Assembly: GCA_040007095.1 (NCBI GenBank) | Contig: JBDTVS010000138.1 | Location: 1-8,174 of the forward strand | DNA: 8,174 bases | From: JBDTVS01 sp040007095 | GTDB lineage: Bacteria > Acidobacteriota > Vicinamibacteria > Vicinamibacterales > CAVVIG01 | Direction: 5' to 3' | In this document: positions 1 to 6,219 of the stretch, piece after piece | How the letters are laid out: the number at the start of each line of letters is the position of its first letter | Position numbering within the stretch: position 1 is the first letter of the stretch | Notes under the pieces: model-generated | What the model was told of the DNA's origin: nothing | Database searches by the model: none | Seen by the model: only the letters and a program-made list of their open reading frames with translations | Translations under genes and position numbers: made by a program

Positions 1-2
1 CC

Positions 3-404
3 CCTACACTAATCTCACTCGCGAGGTTGTCTCACCGATTATTGGCACAGGGGGCGGGGTCGTACAGGCTTCTGCACGTGAAACTCGACCTGCGTCGACC
101 AGAGACGGACACGATGTCCTCGCTCGGTCACGAGCTCCAGCACGCCATCGAAGCGCTGAGCGATGCCAGCGTCACCAGCAACTCGAGAATCTTCGCCTTC
201 TTCCGACAGCTCGCACCGAGCGGCAGCCACAGCTCAGAAACGCTCGGCGCGCTTCAGGCTGGCTACGACGTCTTCAACGAACTACGCTCGAATGCCAAGC
301 AGCGCCGACTGCGGCCCGACACGAACGAACGCGACCCGGCCGCCGTCTTGAGGCTCACCGCCACGACCGCGCCGACGCTCGCCCCCGAGATGCAGGGCAA
401 GTGA
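3..404 (+). CDS. Small HExxH (metallopeptidase-like) protein, 5' partial
   Basis: The reading frame is open to the left edge and stops at TGA 402-404, so the N-terminus lies outside the window. A TTG at 27 and an ATG at 114 are possible internal starts, but the protein-like sequence begins before both. The key motif is GHELQHAIE, with HELQH at 129-143, which is the zinc-binding and catalytic HExxH pattern of gluzincin-type metallopeptidases. It is followed by a helical stretch ending ETLGALQAGYDVFNELR, where a third zinc ligand could lie. From memory, short acidobacterial proteins of unknown function share a hydrophobic strand, then '(L/G)GHELQHA.E', then a closing '.A...G..V..ELR'. This fragment fits that pattern. 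Peptidase activity is inferred from the motif only. The last 30 residues are low in recognisable features. A different zinc-binding role is possible. Confidence 0.6.
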   Translation, partial: PTLISLARLSHRLLAQGAGSYRLLHVKLDLRRPETDTMSSLGHELQHAIEALSDASVTSNSRIFAFFRQLAPSGSHSSETLGALQAGYDVFNELRSNAKQRRLRPDTNERDPAAVLRLTATTAPTLAPEMQGK

Positions 405-601
405 CATGGCGAGGACGTCGGCTGTCGGCGGAACGTGAAGGTGGAGATCCCCGTGACACTGCACAACTGCGGGACCCACCCCGGCCCGACGTTTTGGCAC
501 GCCACCGGATCGACGGCGACGACCTTGGCCTTGACTGCGCGATCAGTGGAAACGCGATGGCGGCGAAGACCGATCAATGTGCATCAGATTGACGTAGAAT
601 C

Positions 602-1189
602 GTGACCATTCAGCTTCCATCTCCGCAACCTACCGAGTTGCTCCAGGCTTGGACGCGCGGCGACAAGGCCGCCCTCGACAAACTGCTGCCCCTCGTCCAC
701 CAAGAGCTTCTTCGTCTGGCGCGCAGGCACATGAAGCGTGAGCGGCCCGGGCACACGCTCCAGGCGACGGCACTCGTCAACGAGGCGTACCTGCGGCTGA
801 TCAACGTGAAGCACGTCCAGTGGCAGAATCGCGCGCATTTTTTTGCCATGTCCGCCCGTGTGATGCGGCGGATCCTGGTCGATGCCGCTCGGGCTCGCGG
901 CTATCAGAAACGTGGCGGCGGCGTGGAACACGTCGCGCTCGACGAGGCCCTTATCGTGGCGACAGAGCCGACCCAGGATCTCGTCGCACTCGACGATGCG
1001 CTGCAAACGTTAACGGCCTTCGATGCACGCAAAGGTCAGGTGGTGGAGATGCGTTTCTTCGGAGGCCTGAGCGTCGACGAGACGGCGGAAGCCTTGCACG
1101 TATCCGCGGACACGGTGATGCGCGACTGGCGGCTGGCCAAAGTCTGGTTGTTACGCGAGCTGAGTCGAACGACGACGCCAGACACCTGA
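602..1189 (+). CDS. ECF-family RNA polymerase sigma factor (acidobacterial/planctomycete type)
   Basis: This 195-residue protein directs RNA polymerase to a specific promoter set. Region 2 covers about residues 10-95, with LLQAWTRGDKAAL, LVHQELLRLARRHMKRERPG and the diagnostic TLQATALVNEAYLRL, then HFFAMSARVMRRILVDAARAR. Region 4 covers about 130-188 with helix-turn-helix GGLSVDETAEALHVSADTV and the closing RDWRLAKVWLLREL. Length and motif order match the ECF subgroup common in Acidobacteriota and Planctomycetota, which often has no separate anti-sigma gene and sits before a Ser/Thr kinase. The GTG at 602 is the first start after an in-frame stop at 590-592, and homologous N-termini begin just here. 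No clear Shine-Dalgarno sequence is visible. Control by the downstream kinase is inferred from gene order. Its target promoters are not visible. Confidence 0.95.
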   Translation: MTIQLPSPQPTELLQAWTRGDKAALDKLLPLVHQELLRLARRHMKRERPGHTLQATALVNEAYLRLINVKHVQWQNRAHFFAMSARVMRRILVDAARARGYQKRGGGVEHVALDEALIVATEPTQDLVALDDALQTLTAFDARKGQVVEMRFFGGLSVDETAEALHVSADTVMRDWRLAKVWLLRELSRTTTPDT

Positions 1190-1200
1190 ACGCGGGCAGG

Positions 1201-1335
1201 TTGCGCAGTGGTCAGGAGCCGCTGCGTACCACCTTCACGAACGCACTTGTGGTCACCCGTGTATGCATGAGCGGTGACTCGCTGCGGCAGGAGGTCGATC
1301 GTCTCTCGCACGGGAACCAGTTCGCGGCGATCTCA
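1201..1335 (+). pseudogene. Degenerate fragment of a kinase N-terminal leader
   Basis: Just after the sigma gene, frame 1 reads RSGQEPLRTTFTNALVV, then CMSGDSLRQEVDRLSHGNQF. The pattern R..F....C..GD.L..EV..L....A is the second half of the leader found before acidobacterial PknB-type kinases. It also matches residues 24-60 of the intact kinase here (RVAFLRHACFGDVALEDEVRSLL) if about three residues are inserted. No start, first half or kinase domain follows in frame. It is therefore best read as a scrap of a former kinase gene at the usual place behind the sigma gene. The rest of 1336-1540 has no recognisable protein or RNA. The similarity is short and judged by eye, so chance cannot be excluded. 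Confidence 0.4.
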
Positions 1336-1540
1336 GGCTGGCCAGCGTCGCTCTGCTGTCCCCGCTTTTGTTTACGGCATCCCAGCGTGACCGCCCTGGG
1401 CGCGCTGGCGTCGGGGGCCCGTGGTTATGGGTATTGCGCCCGGTCGATCAGGTGGATGTATCCCGCTATCAGCTCGCGCCGAGTCGCGGGCCGTCATCGA
1501 GCGCGGACTGCGGATGCGACGTAAGCGTCAGAGAGAGTGG

Positions 1541-1909
1541 ATGATGAGGTCCGACCGTTGGCAACGAGTTTCGCCGACCTATCATGCGGCGCTGGCACGC
1601 GATGAGAGCCTGCGCACGGAGTTTCTGAGACACGTCGTCACGGTCGCGCCGCATCGCCGTCAGGGCATTCCCCTTCCCCGTGTTCTGCCGGTCCACGTCG
1701 GCCTTCTCGCCTCGCTCGTCTTTTCCTTCGTCGTGATCACAACCGGCACGGGGATCGCCTCACCAGCGTTGCGCGTCAGTGGCGCCCTCGGCGAGAACGA
1801 GGCGCCTGCGCGACTCACGCGTTCATCCGTCAGCGTCATGCATGAGTGGAGCACGGCCAGGACGGTGTTCCACGATGCATTGGCCATCGGGATTTTCGAT
1901 GGACGCTAA
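1541..1909 (+). CDS. Short membrane protein with kinase-type leader (possible truncated kinase)
   Basis: The start is the ATG at 1541 or the adjacent one at 1544, preceded by the purine-rich GAGAGAG as a plausible ribosome binding site. The ORF is open further upstream to 1421, but that part does not look like protein. From 1544 the product has 121 residues. Residues 1-30 (MRSDRWQRVSPTYHAALARD, then ESLRTEFLRH) match the leader of acidobacterial kinases and of the intact kinase downstream (MDANRWAQVDRLFHLALERP). Residues 47-68 form one hydrophobic segment (VLPVHVGLLASLVFSFVVIT), followed by a polar tail. Third codon positions are mostly G or C, as in the neighbouring genes. Its stop overlaps the kinase start by 11 nt, which suggests coupled translation. 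It may be a small membrane partner of the kinase or an internally deleted kinase that lost its catalytic domain. No catalytic motif remains. Confidence 0.45.
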   Translation: MMRSDRWQRVSPTYHAALARDESLRTEFLRHVVTVAPHRRQGIPLPRVLPVHVGLLASLVFSFVVITTGTGIASPALRVSGALGENEAPARLTRSSVSVMHEWSTARTVFHDALAIGIFDGR

Positions 1910-4900
1910 TCGATGGGCGCAGGTCGACCGCCTCTTTCATTTGGCGCTGGAACGGCCGTCCTCCGAGCGCGTTGCCTTTCTCCGCCACGCCTGTTTCGGG
2001 GATGTGGCACTGGAAGACGAGGTTCGCTCGCTTCTTACCAGGGAGGACGACGCGGCGAGCTTCCTGGAACAGCCAGCGATGGATGCGGCGACGGGTGTAC
2101 GCGCGCTCGATCTGGGGCCTGGCACAGACACCCTGGGCCCCACGCCGGGTGCTGACGCGCGCCTGCTGGCCGGCCAGGAATTCGGCCCATATCGCATCGT
2201 CCGGCTGCTGGGCCGTGGTGGCATGGGCGAGGTCTACGAGGCGGAACACCTTGACCAGGGTCGTCGCGTCGCCCTCAAGGTGTTGAATCAGCGGCTGACC
2301 GATCCGCACGATCGGGCGCGCTTCCTCCGCGAGGGCCAGCTCGCGGCGTCGATCAACCATCCCAACAGCGTCTACATTTTCGGCAGTGACGAAATCGCCG
2401 GCACGCCGGTCATCGCCATGGAGTTGTTGCCGGGGGGCACGCTAAGGGATCGCGTGTGCGAACAGGGACCGCTCGAGCCAGCCCTCGCGGTCGCCGCGAT
2501 CTTGCAGGTCATCGCCGGACTCGAGGCCGCGTACGCTGGCGGAATCCTGCATCGAGACGTCAAGCCCGCGAACTGTTTCATCGACGGCAACGGCGTGGTG
2601 AAGATCGGCGACTTCGGGCTGTCGATTCCGACCCAGGCTCCCGTGGCGACGGTGCTCACACAGATGGGCAGCTTTCACGGGACGCCGCAGTTCTCACCGC
2701 CTGAGCGGCTCAAAGGCGTTCCGCAGGACGTGCGCGCAGACATCTACGCGGTCGGGGCGACGCTCTATTACCTCCTTGCCGGTCAACTGCCGTTCGACGG
2801 GACCGATCTGATGGCGCTCGTCACGCAGATCGCCACCGAAGTGCCGCGCTCGCCGCGCGAAGTCGTGCCCGCGGTTCCCCGCAAACTCGCGGCCATCGTG
2901 CTGTGCTGCCTTGCGAAGGACCGAGAGGCGCGTCCGGCAAGCTACGCGGCGTTGACCGAGGCGCTGCGGCCGTTTGGGTCCGCCGCACCAACACCAGCGA
3001 CGATCGCGTGGCGATTCATGGCAGGCGCGATCGATCACGCGATCTTGTCCTTCCCGTTCACCCCGTTCAACATGGCGTGGATCTTCCGCAGCGCAGCCCC
3101 CCCGTGGTGGCTGGGCATCGTTGGCGTGTCGATGAGCGTCGTGTACTACGGGCTGTTGGAGGGTCTCTGGGGCGGCTCGCTCGGAAAACGAATGGTCGGG
3201 CTGCGCGTCACGAAGGCCGACGGTCAACCCGCAGGACTGGCGCCTGCACTGAGGCGCGCGGTGATCTTCCAAACACCGAGCGTGATCGGAGTACTGCCGG
3301 CGCTCTTCCTTGGTCCGGGGCGTTTTATGGAGAGCCTCGGGGCATGGCAGAGGGTCGACCCCACCGCCGCAACGTTGATGGTGTGGGTCCCGCTCGCTCT
3401 TCTGTTCTGCACCGCGCGAGCGCGCAACGGTTTTGCCGGCGTGCACGATCTCGCGAGTGGCACGCGCGTCGTGCGGCGTCTCGAGCGCAGCGCCCGATCG
3501 GTCTTGCCGGTGGGCGATTCCCCGCCGGTCGCTGGACCGGGTGGGCGACGGTTCGGGCCGTATGAGGTCGTGGGAACGCTGGGCCGGACGGATGTCGGCG
3601 AGGTCCTGCTGGGATTCGACCCCGGCCTGCGCCGTCACGTTTGGATCCACAGCCTCCCGCCGGGATCCGCGGCCGTGGGGCCCCTCATCCGCGATGTGAG
3701 CCGCGCGGGCCGCTTGCGCTGGCTGAACGGACGGAGGTCCAACGGCGACGCCTGGGATGCCTACGAAGCCTTGGATGGCGTGCCACTCGCCAGCGTGCAT
3801 GGCGCGGGACCGCGGTGGCGCCTGGTGGGTCCCTGGCTGTTGGATCTCGCGCGAGAGATTGACGCGGGACTCAAAGACGGGTCGGCCGCCACCCTGACGA
3901 TCGAGCACGTGTGGATCACTCGTGACGGGTACGCCAAGCTCCTCGATTTCTGCCCGCCTGGCGTGCGACCTGCCGCGTATCAGGCACAGCCCGCGACGCT
4001 GGAATCGGGGCAGACGTTTCTCTCATCGGTCGCACGCCACGCGTTGGGCGGATCGCCGGCTGACGAATCGGGCGCGACCGTTCGGCGATCTGTCGGCCGG
4101 CTCTGGCGGTGGGCCCACGGGTCCTCAGGTCTCGCGTCGGGCACCGCAGCCGTGCAGGCTCGCGAGCCGTTGCCGCTCTCCGCCTCGGCGACGCTCGAGA
4201 CGTTGGCGCGGCACGGCTTTGCCACCGCATCGGACGTGGTCGCCCGCATGACCGCGCTGCTGCAGAGGCCCGATCGCGTGGGACGCTGGCGGCGGGCCGC
4301 GACGGTCGTCCTGTGCAGCGCTCTGCCGGTAATGTCAGCGTTCAGTGCGTTGGTGTTCCTGCCGGTCATGTCGCGAGCGTTGACACCGAACGCGATGGCG
4401 TTGAACAACGCGCTGACGCATCTGTCGAGCCTCTCGCGGAACTCCAGCGGCGAGCGCGCACAGGAGCGGGCGGCGCTCGAGGTGTATATCGCGGTTCGAT
4501 TTCGACCGATGATTATCGACCCACAGACATGGACGACGCCGCCTCTCATCACGGGAGTTCTTGGACGGTGGCGCGGCCTGGCGGAGCGAGTCGTTGCCGA
4601 GCACCCGAACGCTTCCCGGGACGAACTGGCTCTGGCCGAAGCGGCGCTCGGCCCCTTCCTTCGCGACCAAGAGCAACAACGTCGCGTCAACTTTTCGAGA
4701 TACCAATGGCGACCGGCGGCATTCGCACTCGGCGGTAACCTGACATTCATCGCCCTGTGCGGGGTGGTCTGGGCGTTCATCCTACGAGGCGGCTTGCTCC
4801 TCCGTGCCTGTGGCGTCGCCGTCGTGACGCGCGATGGGAAGCCGGCCTCGAGACCCCGCGCCCTCTCGCGCGCGTTGATCGCCTGGAGCCTGGTGCCGAC

Positions 4901-5066
4901 CGCGTTCGGGGTCGCGATTCGTGGCGGCGTCTCGCCCGGTCGCGTGGACACGTTGGGCCTGGAGGTCGCGACGGCGCTGTTTGTGGTCGGCGTGATCTGG
5001 GCCGTCCTGCATCCGAGGCGCGGGCTGCAGGATTGGCTGGCCGGCACGTGGCTTGTGCCGCAATGA
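1899..5066 (+). CDS. Membrane Ser/Thr protein kinase: kinase-RDD-pseudokinase-RDD fusion
   Basis: This 1055-residue protein starts at ATG 1899. Homologous leaders begin there (MDANRWAQVDRLFHLALE), and GGGA lies six bases upstream; the longer frame from 1779 is not protein-like. Residues 1-65 are the leader. Residues 97-358 are an active-looking PknB-type kinase: glycine loop GRGGMGEV (105-112), K127, E145, HRDVKPAN (218-225), DFG (238-240), GT and SPPE (261-269). Residues 368-527 resemble an RDD membrane domain (RFMAGAIDHAI, GGSLGKRMVGLRVT, GVHDLASGTRVV). Residues 551-790 look like a second kinase fold: it opens FGPYEVVGTLGRTDVGEVLLG, but the lysine position is histidine (H584), the HRD/N segment is lost and DFG reads DFC (683-685). 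Hydrophobic segments lie at about 801-822, 942-962, 985-1008 and 1020-1038, ending with RDD-like VVTRDGKPASRPRALSRAL and GLQDWLAGTWLVP. The likely role is phosphorylation of the upstream sigma factor or other targets in response to a membrane signal (inference). Confidence 0.92.
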   Translation: MDANRWAQVDRLFHLALERPSSERVAFLRHACFGDVALEDEVRSLLTREDDAASFLEQPAMDAATGVRALDLGPGTDTLGPTPGADARLLAGQEFGPYRIVRLLGRGGMGEVYEAEHLDQGRRVALKVLNQRLTDPHDRARFLREGQLAASINHPNSVYIFGSDEIAGTPVIAMELLPGGTLRDRVCEQGPLEPALAVAAILQVIAGLEAAYAGGILHRDVKPANCFIDGNGVVKIGDFGLSIPTQAPVATVLTQMGSFHGTPQFSPPERLKGVPQDVRADIYAVGATLYYLLAGQLPFDGTDLMALVTQIATEVPRSPREVVPAVPRKLAAIVLCCLAKDREARPASYAALTEALRPFGSAAPTPATIAWRFMAGAIDHAILSFPFTPFNMAWIFRSAAPPWWLGIVGVSMSVVYYGLLEGLWGGSLGKRMVGLRVTKADGQPAGLAPALRRAVIFQTPSVIGVLPALFLGPGRFMESLGAWQRVDPTAATLMVWVPLALLFCTARARNGFAGVHDLASGTRVVRRLERSARSVLPVGDSPPVAGPGGRRFGPYEVVGTLGRTDVGEVLLGFDPGLRRHVWIHSLPPGSAAVGPLIRDVSRAGRLRWLNGRRSNGDAWDAYEALDGVPLASVHGAGPRWRLVGPWLLDLAREIDAGLKDGSAATLTIEHVWITRDGYAKLLDFCPPGVRPAAYQAQPATLESGQTFLSSVARHALGGSPADESGATVRRSVGRLWRWAHGSSGLASGTAAVQAREPLPLSASATLETLARHGFATASDVVARMTALLQRPDRVGRWRRAATVVLCSALPVMSAFSALVFLPVMSRALTPNAMALNNALTHLSSLSRNSSGERAQERAALEVYIAVRFRPMIIDPQTWTTPPLITGVLGRWRGLAERVVAEHPNASRDELALAEAALGPFLRDQEQQRRVNFSRYQWRPAAFALGGNLTFIALCGVVWAFILRGGLLLRACGVAVVTRDGKPASRPRALSRALIAWSLVPTAFGVAIRGGVSPGRVDTLGLEVATALFVVGVIWAVLHPRRGLQDWLAGTWLVPQ

Positions 5067-5245
5067 CAGGTCGGCGCGATCGTTGTCGAACAGCCGGGGG
5101 GGCTCGAATTGCCAATCTTCGGCAAGCATTCAGGTGGCGACGGGGCGGAACCCGCATGCCAGGACCGGAACGCCTGATCGCGCAGCGCCCGCTCGACATA
5201 CGGTGTTGCAGAGCACGTCGCGTTTCATCGCCGGCGGCGCGTCAT
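5067..5245. other. Intergenic stretch after the kinase, nothing recognised
   Basis: No intact gene, RNA gene or convincing terminator is visible between the kinase stop and the hydrolase remnant. Short open frames on both strands lack a ribosome binding site and family motifs. A G-rich run (GCCGGGGGGGC, near 5092) is present but is not followed by a T-tract. Confidence 0.4.
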
Positions 5246-5706
5246 TCATCCCCATCCGATGGATTGCCCGAACGTTCGCACGGCCTGATTGAAGTTCTCT
5301 GGCTGGTCAAGGTTGCACGCGTGACCAGCGCCCCCCACGTGCCGCACCCGAACACGCGGTGACATGGTTGCGCATCTGGCTTCCCCCATTCGGGGGAGCC
5401 AGTCCCGCTCCCCATTGAGGATGAGCGTGGGCCCAGAAAACGCGGCCAACGCCCCGACAAAATCTTTGCCAGCCATTTCTCTGAATGCAAACCCCACCGG
5501 TTTCGGATAGAACCCCGCGCGCCGCTGCGCCTCGACGACATCGGCTTGGTCGGGTGAGGTGCGCAGCGCCAGGAGCGGCACTCATCCGGGTAGCGCCTTC
5601 CCGTGTGGGAGATCATTCCCGCCAGTTCATCCTCGCCCACGCTCATCGACCGCCAGCGCTTCACGGCCTCCGCCGCGTCGGATCGCGCCAGCCTGGAACG
5701 CGTCTG
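5246..5706 (-). pseudogene. Frameshifted C-terminal remnant of an alpha/beta hydrolase
   Basis: Read on the minus strand, 5581 to 5246 encodes lid-like residues (DQADVVEAQRRAGFYPKPVG), then GPTLILNGERDWLP and later HVGGAGHACNLDQPENFNQA. These are the strand with the catalytic acid (GERD) and the loop with the catalytic histidine (GAGH.CN.DQPE.FN) of alpha/beta hydrolases. The upstream half continues in another frame (5706-5582: ARSDAAEAVKRWRSM, then EDELAGMISHTGRRYPDE), so a frameshift lies near 5580. The nucleophile elbow (G.S.G) and the oxyanion-hole region are absent, and no start or ribosome binding site is found upstream. The match to the C-terminal half is good. The assignment of the upstream piece to the same gene is inferred from position. 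The substrate cannot be told. A short GTG-started ORF (5581-5246) is unlikely to make a folded enzyme alone. Confidence 0.6.
5376..5402. repeat. Near-perfect inverted repeat inside the hydrolase remnant
   Basis: CTGGCTTCCCCC and GGGGGAGCCAG are complementary apart from one bulged T, with the four-base loop ATTC. It lies within the coding remnant, next to the catalytic-acid region. There is no T-tract on either side, so it is not a standard terminator. It may be chance in GC-rich DNA or a scar of the sequence change that inactivated the gene. Confidence 0.35.
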
Positions 5707-5770
5707 TCACTCCCTCGCCATTGGCTGCGGCCTACGCTGGCGGCCGCCTCGCTGATTTCCGGCGTTGACG

Positions 5771-5807
5771 GGCTCCTTGTTCTGCGAAGGAGCCGCGATA
5801 AACGCGG
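5771..5807. promoter_or_regulatory. Two adjacent hairpins upstream of the SpoVG-like gene
   Basis: GGCTCCTT/AAGGAGCC forms a perfect 8-bp stem with an 8-base loop (5771-5794). CCGCG/CGCGG forms a second 5-bp stem around ATAAA (5793-5807). The two share two bases, so they cannot both form completely. They lie 25-60 bases before the start at 5832, in the likely leader or promoter region. A role in operator binding or in mRNA leader folding is inferred. No clear -35/-10 pair with normal spacing was found. Confidence 0.35.
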
Positions 5808-5831
5808 ACCACAAAGGAAGGCGAGGACATC

Positions 5832-6134
5832 ATGACCGTCAAGATCACTCCGAACGACAAGGGCAATCCCGTTGGCAAGCTGGCAGACGCCGAGCTGCAC
5901 TTCACCGACGGCCCGCTCGAAGGCCTCAAGCTGATCGGCTTCAGCGTGTGGGAAACCCGCACCGGAGCGCGCCGCAACGTCACCTTCCCCGCACGTCAGT
6001 ACAACGTCAACGGCGAGCGGCGCAGCTTCGCGCTTCTGCGGCCGGTTGCCGACACGGCGGCGCAAGAGCGTATCCGCGACCTGGTGCTCGAGGCTTACGC
6101 GGAATATAAGCAGGAACTCGCGCGCACGGCGTGA
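5832..6134 (+). CDS. Conserved small protein with SpoVG-like pattern
   Basis: This 100-residue protein starts at ATG 5832, preceded by a strong purine-rich ribosome binding region (GGAAGGCGAGGA, 5816-5827). The order of elements recalls the SpoVG fold: GKLADAELHF (residues 15-24), a second strand LKLIGFSVWE (32-41), a basic turn, FPAR (52-55, compare MPSR in SpoVG), a further strand SFALLRPV, and a C-terminal helix AAQERIRDLVLEAYAEYK. SpoVG proteins are small nucleic-acid-binding regulators. Binding by this protein is inferred from pattern only, and sequence identity is low. From memory, similar small proteins occur in accessory or conjugative regions of soil bacteria. The gene stands alone: two hairpins lie upstream, an intrinsic terminator begins 8 bases after the stop, and the next gene converges on it. 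The composition is typical of an intact gene, so the coding call is firm even though the function is not. Confidence 0.85.
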   Translation: MTVKITPNDKGNPVGKLADAELHFTDGPLEGLKLIGFSVWETRTGARRNVTFPARQYNVNGERRSFALLRPVADTAAQERIRDLVLEAYAEYKQELARTA

Positions 6135-6142
6135 TCGTCAGG

Positions 6143-6174
6143 CCGGGGCGCCGTCGCTGGCGCTCCGGTTTTTT
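6143..6174 (+). terminator. Intrinsic (rho-independent) terminator of the SpoVG-like gene
   Basis: A 10-bp stem, CCGGGGCGCC/GGCGCTCCGG, has one G-U pair, a six-base loop (GTCGCT) and six T residues directly after it. It starts 8 bases after the stop at 6134. On the minus strand there is no T-tract, so it acts in one direction and does not obviously terminate the converging peptidase gene. Confidence 0.9.
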
Positions 6175-6219
6175 CCTCGACTCAATGTCACGCGGCTCTA
6201 CCCGGTGCCGATGTCATTC

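Noticed and set aside
584..1006. 140-residue minus-strand ORF
   Set aside because: It is opposite the sigma factor and has no motifs.
820..1524. 234-residue plus-strand ORF overlapping the sigma gene
   Set aside because: Its first part is an out-of-frame shadow of the sigma factor. Only the short kinase-leader fragment at 1201-1335 is worth noting.
1779..1898. Earlier start for the large kinase
   Set aside because: The 40 extra residues overlap the coding-like short membrane ORF, and the family leader begins at the methionine at 1899.
2694..3908. 404-residue open frame on the minus strand
   Set aside because: It is a shadow of the kinase gene, rich in Arg, Ala, His and Pro with no family motifs, while the plus strand shows clear kinase and RDD motifs.
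3980..5125. 381-residue open frame on the minus strand
   Set aside because: It lies opposite the C-terminal half of the kinase, has low-complexity Arg/Ala/Ser/Pro composition and no start signal.
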